Source: JAKFWI01 sp031399165
GTDB taxonomy: Bacteria > Pseudomonadota > Alphaproteobacteria > Caulobacterales > Aquidulcibacteraceae
Length of the DNA stretch: 64,000 nucleotides
Direction of reading: 5' to 3'
Assembly (NCBI GenBank): GCA_031399165.1
Contig: JANNOO010000007.1
Location: 124,001 to 188,000 of the forward strand
The notes beneath the pieces are model-generated. The model searched no databases and was not told the origin of the DNA. It was given only the letters and a program-made list of their open reading frames with translations. The position numbers and the translations under genes were made by a program. This document shows positions 44,162 to 52,562 of this stretch, one piece after another; position 1 is the stretch's first letter, and every line of letters starts with the position of its first letter.

Positions 44162-45294
44162 GAACGCTCGCAGCCTTGCACCTCAATCCGCGCCGGCTCA
44201 CCGCGCTGATCCGCAAGGAGAGCCTGCAAATCGTACGCGATCCGTCGGCGATCCTGATCGCGTTCGTGCTGCCGGTGATCATGCTCTTCCTGTTCGCCTT
44301 CGCCATGTCGCTCGATGTGCAGCGCGTTCCGATCGCGCTGGTGATGGAAACGGAGTCCGCCGAAGGCCAAGACCTTGCGTCCGCTTTCGCGGGATCGCGC
44401 TATTTCGTCGTGACTACGGTGCGCGACCGCCGCGCGGCCGCCGAAGCCCTCATCGCGGGGCGCGAGCGGGGCTTCGTGGTGATCCCGCAGGATTTCGAGC
44501 AGCGCCTTCAAGGCCGCGCCGACGGCGCGCTGGTTCAGATCATCACGGATGGCGCAGCGCCAAACACGGCGAGCTTCGTCGCCTCCTACGCCCAATCGAC
44601 GGTCGCGTTATGGCGCGCCGGCCGCGCAAATGCGCAGCCTGCGGGCGGCATCTCGCTGACACCCCGTTTCTGGTTCAATCCGGAACTGGAAAGCCGGCAG
44701 GTCTTCATTCCGGGCGCGATCGCCATCATCATGACGATGATCGGCACGCTGCTCACCGCACTCGTCGTCGCGCGCGAATGGGAACGCGGCACAATGGAGG
44801 CGATGATCTCTACGCCCGCCGGCATGACAGAGATATTGCTCGGCAAGCTCATCCCATATTTTGCGTTGGGCCTCATCGCCTGCCTTGGGTCAGCGCTGAT
44901 CGCGACCGTGCTTCTCGGCGTTCCGATGCGCGGCTCATGGTTCGCACTGTTGATTCTGTCATCGGGCTTCCTGTTGCCCGCCCTCGGCCAGGGTCTGTTA
45001 ATTTCGGCGCTGGTGCGCAATCAGTTTCTCGCCTCGATGATCTCGGTCCTGTCGGGTTTTCTTCCGGCCTTCCTGCTCTCAGGCTTTCTGTTCGAGATCG
45101 ACTCGATGCCGGCGGTGATTCAAGCCATCACCACCATCGTGGCGGCGCGCTATTTCGTAGCGTCTCTGCAGACGCTGTTCCTTGCCGGCGATGTCTGGCC
45201 GCTTTTCTTGCAGAGTTTGGCTTCAATGCTGGCGCTCGGCTTCGCTTTTTTGCTGGTGGCGCGCCTGCGCACCCGCAAGACGCTGGATGCGTGA
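44158..45294 (+). CDS. ABC-2 type permease, first (YbhS-like)
   Basis: 378-residue permease. An N-terminal helix (about 27-50) precedes a large periplasmic domain (about 55-170), then five to six membrane helices from about 184, with the ABC-2 marker VAREWERGTMEAMISTPAGMTEILLGKLIPYF and the ending FLLSGFLFEIDSMP. GTG at 44158 is used, overlapping the ATPase stop. Works as a heterodimer with the following permease. Confidence 0.92.
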   Translation: MRTLAALHLNPRRLTALIRKESLQIVRDPSAILIAFVLPVIMLFLFAFAMSLDVQRVPIALVMETESAEGQDLASAFAGSRYFVVTTVRDRRAAAEALIAGRERGFVVIPQDFEQRLQGRADGALVQIITDGAAPNTASFVASYAQSTVALWRAGRANAQPAGGISLTPRFWFNPELESRQVFIPGAIAIIMTMIGTLLTALVVAREWERGTMEAMISTPAGMTEILLGKLIPYFALGLIACLGSALIATVLLGVPMRGSWFALLILSSGFLLPALGQGLLISALVRNQFLASMISVLSGFLPAFLLSGFLFEIDSMPAVIQAITTIVAARYFVASLQTLFLAGDVWPLFLQSLASMLALGFAFLLVARLRTRKTLDA

Positions 45295-45295
45295 C

Positions 45296-46396
45296 ATGAT
45301 CTCCCCCCGGCTTCTGGCGCAGATCATAAAAGAATTGCTCAGCGTGCTGCGCGATCCGAAATCGCGGTTCATCCTGATCGGCCCCCCGGTCATGCAATTG
45401 ATCATCTTCTCTTTCGCCGCGACGCTCGAAGTGCGCAGCGTCGACATCGCGGTCTATGATCGCGATCGCGGGCGCTGGGCGCAGGAATTCGTCTCGCGCG
45501 TTGAGGCCGGCGGCTTTGTCGATCACGTCGTCTATGCTGACAGCGCGGCTGCGATGCATGCGATGCTCGATCGTCGCGGGGTGATTGCCGCGATCGAAAT
45601 CCCGCAGGGCTTTTCTGGCGATGTCGCCGCTGGCAACCCGGCCGCTATTCAGGTCGTGATCGATGGCCGGCGCGCCAACGCAGGACAAGTCACGCTCGGT
45701 TATCTGTCCACAATCGCCGCCGCGCTCGGCGCCGACATCGCGCCGCGCGCCGCCGCGCCCGACGCCGAGGTCCGCAATTGGTTCAATCCCAATCTGATCT
45801 ATCGCTGGTTCGTGACGCCGAGCCTTTCCGGCGTCATGGTCACCATCATCGCGCTAATGCTGACAGCGCTCTCGATCGCCCGCGAGCGCGAATTGGGCAC
45901 GTTCGATCAATTGCTGGTGTCCCCGACGACCTCGACCGAGATCATCATCGCCAAGGTCGCCCCAGGGATGATCATCGGCTTCCTGCTGGGCGGCGTGATG
46001 ATTCTCGCTGCGATTTTCGGGTTCGGCATTCCGTTCACCGGCTCGGCTCTCATGCTCGCGGGCGCGCTGCTGCTCTTCATCCTTTCGAATGTGGGCTTTG
46101 GCCTGATGATCTCCGCGATCTGCGACACCCAGCAGCAGGCGATCCTCGGCACGTTCATGGCCGCGGTGCCCATGATCCTGATGTCCGGGTTCGCGACGCC
46201 GGTTGAGAACATTCCCGTTTGGCTGCGGTGGGCGTCAGAACTCGTGCCGCTCAAACATTTCCTGATCATTCTCCAGGGCACGTTCCTCAAGGACCTGCCG
46301 GCTGATGTTGTGTTCATGAGCGCTTGGCCGATGGCGGCGATCGCAACCGTCACTTTAGGCGGCGCGATCGTGCTGGTGCGGAGCAAATTGCAATGA
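45296..46396 (+). CDS. ABC-2 type permease, second (YbhR-like)
   Basis: 366-residue permease with the same plan as the preceding one: N-terminal helix (about 28-44), periplasmic domain, then SIARERELGTFDQLLVSPTTSTEIIIAKVAPGM and ILMSGFATPVENIPVWLRW, hallmarks of the YbhR/YhhJ family. ATG at 45296 is used, just after the stop of the first permease; an ATG at 45287 overlapping it is possible. The exported substrate is unknown; E. coli homologues have been linked to tolerance of some antibiotics and cation stress. Confidence 0.9.
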   Translation: MISPRLLAQIIKELLSVLRDPKSRFILIGPPVMQLIIFSFAATLEVRSVDIAVYDRDRGRWAQEFVSRVEAGGFVDHVVYADSAAAMHAMLDRRGVIAAIEIPQGFSGDVAAGNPAAIQVVIDGRRANAGQVTLGYLSTIAAALGADIAPRAAAPDAEVRNWFNPNLIYRWFVTPSLSGVMVTIIALMLTALSIARERELGTFDQLLVSPTTSTEIIIAKVAPGMIIGFLLGGVMILAAIFGFGIPFTGSALMLAGALLLFILSNVGFGLMISAICDTQQQAILGTFMAAVPMILMSGFATPVENIPVWLRWASELVPLKHFLIILQGTFLKDLPADVVFMSAWPMAAIATVTLGGAIVLVRSKLQ

Positions 46397-47871
46397 GGAA
46401 AAGCATGTGCGCCACGTCATCCCGCATGCACCGTCGCGCTTCGTTTATCGCGACAGCGCTTCTCGCCGGATGCGCAACGCCAAGCCTCTATGACACCCCG
46501 CCCGCAGTGCAGGCGAGCGCGGAATGGACCGATTCCGACACGATGGACGTCTCGCAAGCGGAACTCGGCGCCTGGTGGGCTAGCCTGGGGGATCCCACGC
46601 TCGATCGTCTCGTCGAAGCAGCGCTTAACGATAATCTCGATATTCGCCAGGCCGAAGCCCGACTTGCCGAAGCACGTGCAGCCTATGATGACGCTGTCGG
46701 CGCACGTGCGCCGACCGTAGATGCGAACGCATCGGTAACCGGGCGACGCCAGAGTCTGAACGGCGCCTTGCCATTGGCGTCGATCCCGGGAAGCGAACGC
46801 GACCAGCTTCTGTTTAAGCCGAATTTCGACGCGTCCTGGGAGCTTGATCTGTTCGGTCGCTTGGCGCGGCGCGTCGAGGCGGCGGATGCGCGGCTTGGTG
46901 CGAGCAGCGAAGATGCGCGCGATCTGCGCATCAGCATCGCGGCTGAAGTTGTGCGCTCTTACGTGACGCTGCGCGGGGCCCAGCGCGAACGCGCAGCGCT
47001 TGCGCGCTCTGTCGAGACCTTGCGCCGCACGGCCGATATCGCGCGGGTGCGGGCTGATCTGGGTGATATTCCAGCCGGCGATCTGCATCTGGCGGAGGCG
47101 CAATATGCGGAGGCATCCGCAGGACTTCCCGGCCTTGATGCACAAATTCGCGCGTCGGCTTTCGCCTTGAGCCTGCTCACCGGCCAGGCGCCGGAAGCAG
47201 AGCTAGCGCTCAGTGAGTCCACTGCGCCCGATCTAACGCTCACGCTTCTGCCAATTGGCGAACGCGCCGACCTGTTACGTCGACGACCTGACATCCGCGC
47301 TGCCGAACGCCGGCTTGCAGCAGCCTTCGCCGATGTCGGGGCCGCACGCGCGGAATGGTTTCCGAAGCTGACCATTACGGCGCTTGGCGGCTTTGAGGCG
47401 CTCTCCGACGCATCGCTTCTTTCCAGCGATAGTTTTGAAGCCTCGATCACGCCTTTGATCTCGTGGCGCCTCCTCGATGGCGGACGCGTCCGCGCGCAAA
47501 TACGCGGCGCGCAAGCGCGCCAGGAGCAAGCCGCGCTCGCCTATGAAGCGGCGGTGATCGAGGCGTTATCCGACGCGGAGGAGGCTTTGAGCACATATCG
47601 CGAATCGCTCGAAACAGCGCGCCGCCGACGACTCGCGCGCGAGGGGTATTCACGCGCTTACGACTTTTCTCGGCTTCGCTTTGAGGAAGGCGACATTGCG
47701 CTCGCCGAACTGCTCGACACCGAACGCCGCCTGCGCAACGCCGAGCGCGGGGACGCCCAGGCTCAGACTGCCGCGGCGACAAACCTCGCGGCGTTGTACA
47801 AGGCGCTCGGCGGCGGCTGGGACATCCAAACCGACGCTTCGCCAAACCAATTAACAGGGCGCACGCCATGA
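46393..47871 (+). CDS. NodT-type outer-membrane efflux lipoprotein
   Basis: Outer-membrane channel completing the tripartite exporter. About 492 residues, with a lipoprotein signal ending TALLAGC (lipid-modified Cys near residue 27), then the NodT/OprM markers WWASLGDPTLDRLVEAAL, FDASWELDLFGRLARRVEAADA, RRRPDIRAAERRLAAAFADVGAARAEWFPKL. ATG at 46393 overlaps the permease stop (ATGA); ATG at 46405, with GAGGA before it, is an equally good start. It is a second TolC-class protein besides the one at 8585, presumably dedicated to this exporter. Confidence 0.93.
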   Translation: MRKSMCATSSRMHRRASFIATALLAGCATPSLYDTPPAVQASAEWTDSDTMDVSQAELGAWWASLGDPTLDRLVEAALNDNLDIRQAEARLAEARAAYDDAVGARAPTVDANASVTGRRQSLNGALPLASIPGSERDQLLFKPNFDASWELDLFGRLARRVEAADARLGASSEDARDLRISIAAEVVRSYVTLRGAQRERAALARSVETLRRTADIARVRADLGDIPAGDLHLAEAQYAEASAGLPGLDAQIRASAFALSLLTGQAPEAELALSESTAPDLTLTLLPIGERADLLRRRPDIRAAERRLAAAFADVGAARAEWFPKLTITALGGFEALSDASLLSSDSFEASITPLISWRLLDGGRVRAQIRGAQARQEQAALAYEAAVIEALSDAEEALSTYRESLETARRRRLAREGYSRAYDFSRLRFEEGDIALAELLDTERRLRNAERGDAQAQTAAATNLAALYKALGGGWDIQTDASPNQLTGRTP

Positions 47872-48890
47872 CGGTGCGCGCGCTGAGTGTGCTTCTCGCG
47901 CTTGTCACTGCCGGCGCCGTTGGTGCGCCCGTCGCTGCTGGCGCCGAGGAAGCCAAACAAGCGCATTTTCCGCCTCGCCATGGCTCAGTCGGACTGATCG
48001 TAGAGAACGACGCCTTCGGCGACGGCTCCGATGACAATTATTCAAGCGGCGTCCAGCTCAACCTGCGCTCCGATTTCGCTGATGCGCCCACGCCGGTGCG
48101 CTGGCTCGGGCGGCGTCTCGCGGACCTGAACGGCATGCGCCCGCAGAGCTACGGCCTCGCGCTCGGCCACCTCCTCTACACGCCGAACGACACCCAATCC
48201 GTCATCCCGCCGGCCGACGAGCGGCCCTACGCAGGCTTTCTCTACTTGCAATCGGGTTTTGTCGCCGAACGCGGCAATGAGATTCGTTCCGTTGAGATCA
48301 CGCTGGGCATAGTAGGGCCGAGCGCGGGCGGCGAATGGTTGCAACGCGAATTTCACTCTCTGATCGACGAGACAGACCCACAGGGCTGGGACAGGCAATT
48401 GAGAGATGAGGTGGCCTTCGCCATCGATGTCGATCGCCGCTGGCGCGACGTCCTGGGCGCCGATCTTGGATTCATTCAGGTCGATCTGTCCCCGAACATC
48501 GGCCTCGGACTTGGCACGCTACGCACGGAAGCGCGCGCGGGGCTGACGGCGCGCTTCGGCCGCGGGCTCGACAACGATTTCGGGCCGCCGCGCATTCGTC
48601 CCGCACTCGCGGGCGCCGGACTTGTCCGCGCCGAGCCGGGCTTGCGCGCTTACGGCTTTGTCGGCGTGTACGGCCGCGCCATAGCGCGTGATCTCTTTCT
48701 CGACGGCAACACCTTTCAAGACAGCCCGAGCGTCGAGAAAGAACCGTTCGTCGGCGACGCGCAGGCGGGGTTCGTGCTGCAGATGGGGCAGACCTCGTGG
48801 GCTTACACGTATGTGCTGCGCAGCCGGGAATATGAGAGCCAGGACGACGCACAGAGTTTCGGCGCCTTCACCATCGCGCGGCGGTGGTGA
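47868..48890 (+). CDS. lipid A deacylase LpxR-family outer-membrane protein (DUF2219)
   Basis: 340-residue protein with a signal peptide (to about residue 26) and the LpxR pattern: GLIVENDAFGDGSDDNYSSGVQLNLRS at the start of the barrel, GLALGHLLYTPND, DERPYAGFLYLQSGF, and SFGAFTIARRW at the end. LpxR removes the 3'-acyloxyacyl group of lipid A in the outer membrane; the Asn, Asp and His of the active site appear present (NDAF, GHLLYTP). Overlaps the lipoprotein gene by four bases. Its place in an export operon suggests envelope remodelling with efflux; activity is inferred. Confidence 0.85.
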   Translation: MTVRALSVLLALVTAGAVGAPVAAGAEEAKQAHFPPRHGSVGLIVENDAFGDGSDDNYSSGVQLNLRSDFADAPTPVRWLGRRLADLNGMRPQSYGLALGHLLYTPNDTQSVIPPADERPYAGFLYLQSGFVAERGNEIRSVEITLGIVGPSAGGEWLQREFHSLIDETDPQGWDRQLRDEVAFAIDVDRRWRDVLGADLGFIQVDLSPNIGLGLGTLRTEARAGLTARFGRGLDNDFGPPRIRPALAGAGLVRAEPGLRAYGFVGVYGRAIARDLFLDGNTFQDSPSVEKEPFVGDAQAGFVLQMGQTSWAYTYVLRSREYESQDDAQSFGAFTIARRW

Positions 48891-48927
48891 AGGCGATGAA
48901 CCGTCAAGAGGATTAAAGAGGAGAGAC

Positions 48928-49410
48928 ATGCTCAACAGGTTCGCGCTTCTTGTAGCAGCCGTTGTTCTTTTCTCGACATTGGCAGCGCCGCCGTCGCTGG
49001 CGCAAAACGCGGCTACGATTGAGGCCCGTGCGACCGGCTTGCGCAACACCAACGGTGTCGCGCCCTTCTGCCTGTGGCGTGAAGAGGAAACCGAAGGCTT
49101 TCAGCGTTGCGACCGAGTAAGGCCTTTGCAAGCGGAGGCCGCGCCGGCAAGCGCGCCTGTCGTCCGGTATCAGAGTGTAACGCCGGGAGCCTACGCGGTC
49201 TCGTTCTTCCATGACGAGCAGAAAACAGGACGCCCGCGCACCAACATGGCCGGTATGCCGACGACGGCCGTTGGCGACAACCGTGCTGTCAGCTTCATCT
49301 CCCCGCCGAGCTTCGACCGATCGCGTTTCGCCGTGTCCGGCCCATCGTACTTACGATCAACGCGCAATTCCCGTTCGGGGATTGAGTACAGCGAAAGCCT
49401 CAAGCCATGA
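48928..49410 (+). CDS. secreted DUF2141-like protein
   Basis: 160-residue protein with a signal peptide (MLNRFALLVAAVVLFSTLAAPPSLAQ). The DUF2141 pattern is partly visible: TIEARATGLRNTNGVAPFCLW, then TPGAYAVSFFHDEQKTGRPRTNMAGMPTTAVGDN, which matches the family element 'G-x-YAV-x-x-FHD-x-N-x-x-G-x-x-x-TN-x-x-G-x-P'. A cysteine pair (FCLW, QRCD) may form a disulfide. The C-terminal ~40 residues are not conserved. ATG at 48928 has GAGGAG seven bases ahead. Function unknown. Confidence 0.75.
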   Translation: MLNRFALLVAAVVLFSTLAAPPSLAQNAATIEARATGLRNTNGVAPFCLWREEETEGFQRCDRVRPLQAEAAPASAPVVRYQSVTPGAYAVSFFHDEQKTGRPRTNMAGMPTTAVGDNRAVSFISPPSFDRSRFAVSGPSYLRSTRNSRSGIEYSESLKP

Positions 49411-50330
49411 CCCGTGCAAGACACACCGATGCTTTTATCGCACGTGCACAGGTGCTCCCTGCAATCTCCGTCGCGCTGGCGCATCCCGTATCGGCGAACG
49501 TTATCGAGGCGGCGCAAGAGGCAGCGCTTGCCAACCTGATCATCCCTGTTCTTGTCGGTCCTCGCGGAAAGATCGAACGCGCGGCTTCGGACGCCCAGGT
49601 TGATGTTTCGGCGTGGCGCCTCATCGATACCGAGCATAGCCACGCCGCCGCAGAACGCGCCTGCGCGCTCGTAGCCGACGGCGAATGCAAGGCGCTAATG
49701 AAAGGCTCGCTGCACACGGACGAATTGCTGAGGGCGGTGCTTGCGGAACCGCGTCTGCGGACCGAGCGGCGGCTCTCGCATGTCTATCTCTTTGACGATC
49801 CTGATTATCACAAGTCATTCATGGTGACGGACGGCGCCGTGAACGTCGCGCCGACGCTGGCGCACAAGGCGGACATCGTCCGCAACGCTGTGGCGCTGCA
49901 CAAGGCGCTGGCTGGCGCCGAGGCGCAGCCGAAAGTGGCGGCGCTGGCCGCAGTTGAAACCGTTAATCCCGACATGATCGCCACCATTGACGCGGCCTGC
50001 CTCGCCAAAATGGGAGAACGCGGCCAATTGGGCGATTGCCTCGTCGATGGTCCGCTCGCCTTTGATAATGCGATCTCGGCGGATGCGGCGAAAGAGAAGG
50101 GCATCCATTCGTCGGTCGCGGGCGATCCCGACATTCTGCTCGTTCCCAATCTTGAAGCCGGAAATATGCTGGCCAAGCAATTGACGTTCCTCGGCGACGC
50201 GGAGGCCGCCGCCGCCGTGCTTGGCGCCCGCGCCCCCATCATCCTCACCAGCCGCGCCGACGGCGCACGGACACGGCTTTTGTCTTGCGCGCTGGCGGTG
50301 ATTTTGGCGCATGCGGACAAACCCACATGA
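49407..50330 (+). CDS. phosphate acetyltransferase / acyltransferase (short form)
   Basis: 307-residue PTA/PTB-family enzyme converting acetyl-CoA or another acyl-CoA and phosphate to acyl phosphate. Typical segments: IEAAQEAALANLIIPVLVGP, LMKGSLHTDELLRAVL, RLSHVYLFDDPDYHKSFMVTDGAVNVAPTLAHK, VDGPLAFDNAISADAAKEKG, DILLVPNLEAGNMLAKQL. It is the short form, with no MaoC hydratase or DRTGG domain. The next gene is acetate kinase, with a four-base overlap, so the pair makes or consumes acetate and acetyl phosphate. Acetyl versus butyryl preference is not decided by sequence. Confidence 0.9.
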   Translation: MTRARHTDAFIARAQVLPAISVALAHPVSANVIEAAQEAALANLIIPVLVGPRGKIERAASDAQVDVSAWRLIDTEHSHAAAERACALVADGECKALMKGSLHTDELLRAVLAEPRLRTERRLSHVYLFDDPDYHKSFMVTDGAVNVAPTLAHKADIVRNAVALHKALAGAEAQPKVAALAAVETVNPDMIATIDAACLAKMGERGQLGDCLVDGPLAFDNAISADAAKEKGIHSSVAGDPDILLVPNLEAGNMLAKQLTFLGDAEAAAAVLGARAPIILTSRADGARTRLLSCALAVILAHADKPT

Positions 50331-51415
50331 TCGACGCCATCCTCACGATCAATGCGGGCTCGACCAGTTTGAAGTTTGCGGCATTCCAACGGAATGAACA
50401 CCTGACAGCACTCGCGCGGGGAGAGCTTTCGCAGATAGGCATGGATGCGCGCTGGCGCCTGAGCGGACAAGAAGGCGCGCCCGTTTCCGCTCAATCCCTG
50501 CAAGACGCAATCAAGCACGTCTGCGCTTGGGCCGAGGGTCAGACGCACACCTGGCGATACACCCGCATCGTTCACCGAATAGTCCATGGCGGCGCGAAAT
50601 CTGTTCATCCAATTCGTCTCGATGACGAGGCGCTGAGGGCGTTGGATGCGTTCACTTACATGGCGCCGCTGCATCAAGGCGCCAACCTGGGCGCGGCGCA
50701 GCTGATGATGCAGGCGTTTCCCAATGCGGTTCATCTTTCGTGTTTCGACACTGCATTTCATGCCGCCATGCCGCGCTTGGAACAGAGTTTCGCCTTGCCG
50801 AGGATTTGGTTTGACCGCGGCGTTCGGCGCTATGGATTTCACGGCCTTTCCTACGAGTGGATCGTTCATAGGTTAGCAAAGGAGCGTCCTGATCTTGGCG
50901 GCGCACGTATCGTAGCCGCCCATCTTGGCGGCGGCGCGAGCCTGTGCGCCATACGGCACGGCCGCAGCATCGCCACCACAATGGGCATGACGGCGATCGA
51001 CGGTGTGCCGATGTCGACCCGGTCCGGCGCTATCGATCCCGGCGCCGTGCTCCACCTCGCGCAGCCATCGGTGCTTGGGCTCAAAGGCGCGGAAGATTTG
51101 CTCAGCAAGAACGCCGGCCTCAAGGGCCTGTCCGGGATCAGCGGCGACGTCCGTGATCTGCGTGCGTCGCGCGATCAGGAAGCCAGCTTCGCACTCGACT
51201 ATTTCGCGAGCCGTGTCGCGCAAGCCGCGGCGGCTCTCACGGTTCCCCTCGGCGGGATCGACGCGCTGGTTTTTTCCGGCGGCATCGGGGCCAATGACGC
51301 GCTCATGCGCGACGATATCGTCAAACGCCTGGCGCATCTTGGGGCTTTCGAAACCTTGGCCATGCAGGCCGACGAAGAATGGATCATGGCCCAGCATGCG
51401 CTGAACTGGACCTAA
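50327..51415 (+). CDS. ackA: acetate kinase
   Basis: 362-residue acetokinase-family protein. The N-terminal ASKHA motif ILTINAGSTSLKFAAF, HRIVHGGAKSVHPI, the family box RYGFHGLSYEWIV, HLGGGASLCAIRHGRSIATTMG, STRSGAIDPG and VFSGGIGAND are present, so catalysis is expected. It is shorter than E. coli AckA (~400). ATG at 50327 is used, overlapping the acyltransferase stop. Last gene of the operon; a nested inverted repeat follows. Confidence 0.92.
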   Translation: MIDAILTINAGSTSLKFAAFQRNEHLTALARGELSQIGMDARWRLSGQEGAPVSAQSLQDAIKHVCAWAEGQTHTWRYTRIVHRIVHGGAKSVHPIRLDDEALRALDAFTYMAPLHQGANLGAAQLMMQAFPNAVHLSCFDTAFHAAMPRLEQSFALPRIWFDRGVRRYGFHGLSYEWIVHRLAKERPDLGGARIVAAHLGGGASLCAIRHGRSIATTMGMTAIDGVPMSTRSGAIDPGAVLHLAQPSVLGLKGAEDLLSKNAGLKGLSGISGDVRDLRASRDQEASFALDYFASRVAQAAAALTVPLGGIDALVFSGGIGANDALMRDDIVKRLAHLGAFETLAMQADEEWIMAQHALNWT

Positions 51416-51461
51416 AAAGCGTCGCGGGCGTGAACCGAAGGGGAAAACACTATCTCAGGTT

Positions 51462-51510
51462 GATCCAACAGAAAGTTGGGCAAAAACATAATCCAACTTT
51501 CCGTTGGATC
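51462..51510. repeat. nested inverted repeat downstream of ackA
   Basis: The 18-base arm GATCCAACAGAAAGTTGG (51462-51479) is repeated inverted at 51493-51510 with one mismatch, around a 13-base loop. Each arm is itself a small inverted repeat (CCAAC-N5-GTTGG), so the whole can fold as one long hairpin or two small ones. It lies between convergent ackA and tRNA-Ser and may terminate transcription, though no T-run follows. Confidence 0.65.
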
Positions 51511-51543
51511 ACTCGAAATTCGTTGGGATTTCAGGGAGGGGTC

Positions 51544-51633
51544 TGGCGGAGAGAGAGGGATTCGAACCCTCGAGACAGTTTCCCGTCTACACACTTTCCA
51601 GGCGTGCGCCTTCGACCACTCGGCCACCTCTCC
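51544..51633 (-). tRNA. tRNA-Ser (GGA)
   Basis: 90-nt class II tRNA: acceptor GGAGAGG pairs with the 3' arm, anticodon loop CTGGAAA gives anticodon GGA, a long variable arm follows (TGTGTAGACGGGAAACTGTC), the T-arm is GAGGGTTCGAATCCCTC, and CCA is encoded at 51546-51544. Confidence 0.97.
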
Positions 51634-51688
51634 GCAGGCAGCGCCTTATGCCGGGGCCGGGCGGGGCTGTAAACTCGCCCCGTAGCGG

Positions 51689-52438
51689 TCACTCGCCGTA
51701 GATCGTGTTGATCTTCTCACCCAGCGCAGAGCACTCCTGCAGCTCGGCCAGGTCCGTCTGCTTGCCGGCGCGCGCCGCGGCCATCGCCTCGGAAAGCATA
51801 CTGGCGCAGTCCGCGAAATCGACCATCTCGTAATCAGACGGCGGGACGAACAGCGCCGCATCCTGCTGGCCGCGCTTGATCTCCATGGCCACTAAAAAAG
51901 GCTTGTCCGCCTCGCCGGCCTTGTTAATTCGCAACCTGATGCCATCGCTGGTGATGCAGACCTGATCGGCCGGCTCGCCCTTGGCGGCTGGCGTTTCCCA
52001 AACCCGGCAGGCCAGTCCCGCTACTTCATCTTCACCGGCCGGTTTGGCGTTGGGCTGGTCCTTATCCATTTCGAACAATGTGGCGGCCTGCCCGATCCTG
52101 CTGATATCCACCACCATCGCCACTTTTGGCGCGCCCCGACCGAGGCGGAATGTAACCAGCTTCTTGCTGGCCTGATCCATGACTGTTGCGACCGTGACGC
52201 TGCTGGCTTTCACCTGGGCGAAAGGCGGTCCTTCCATGCGCAGTTTGGCGCCATCGGCGTAGATCGTGGTGGCGCGCGTTCCATCACCGGCGTTCATCTG
52301 ATATTTGCCTGCGTAGGATGCGGTTGGTTTGGGAACGCCATCCGGCGCGGCCGGCCCGTCGCCGCCGCCGCCGGGCGCGGCCGGGCCGCAGCCGGCGATT
52401 ACCGCACACAGACTTACAGCCAGAATCATGGGTCTCAC
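51689..52438 (-). CDS. hypothetical lipoprotein
   Basis: 249-residue protein with a lipoprotein signal: MRPMILAVSLCAVIAGCG, lipobox VIAGC. The start is GTG at 52438, with GGGAGG seven bases ahead. After a Gly/Pro-rich linker comes a beta-rich domain (YAGKYQMNAGDGTRATTIYADGAKLRME, then GLACRVWE) with the style of DUF4412-like envelope lipoproteins, and a helical C-terminus (DFADCASMLSEAMAAARAGKQTDLAELQECSAL) with two Cys. Function unknown. Confidence 0.75.
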   Translation of the reverse strand: MRPMILAVSLCAVIAGCGPAAPGGGGDGPAAPDGVPKPTASYAGKYQMNAGDGTRATTIYADGAKLRMEGPPFAQVKASSVTVATVMDQASKKLVTFRLGRGAPKVAMVVDISRIGQAATLFEMDKDQPNAKPAGEDEVAGLACRVWETPAAKGEPADQVCITSDGIRLRINKAGEADKPFLVAMEIKRGQQDAALFVPPSDYEMVDFADCASMLSEAMAAARAGKQTDLAELQECSALGEKINTIYGE

Positions 52439-52562
52439 TGAGTATCCTCCCAAAAGCGTTCCCGGCCATCGGTATAGACCTTCTTCGGCCAGGAGGCGAC
52501 TTGACGGGAGCGCCTGACACGGGCTGATCGCGGCCGAACATGCGATCGCCGCGGGAGGGGCG

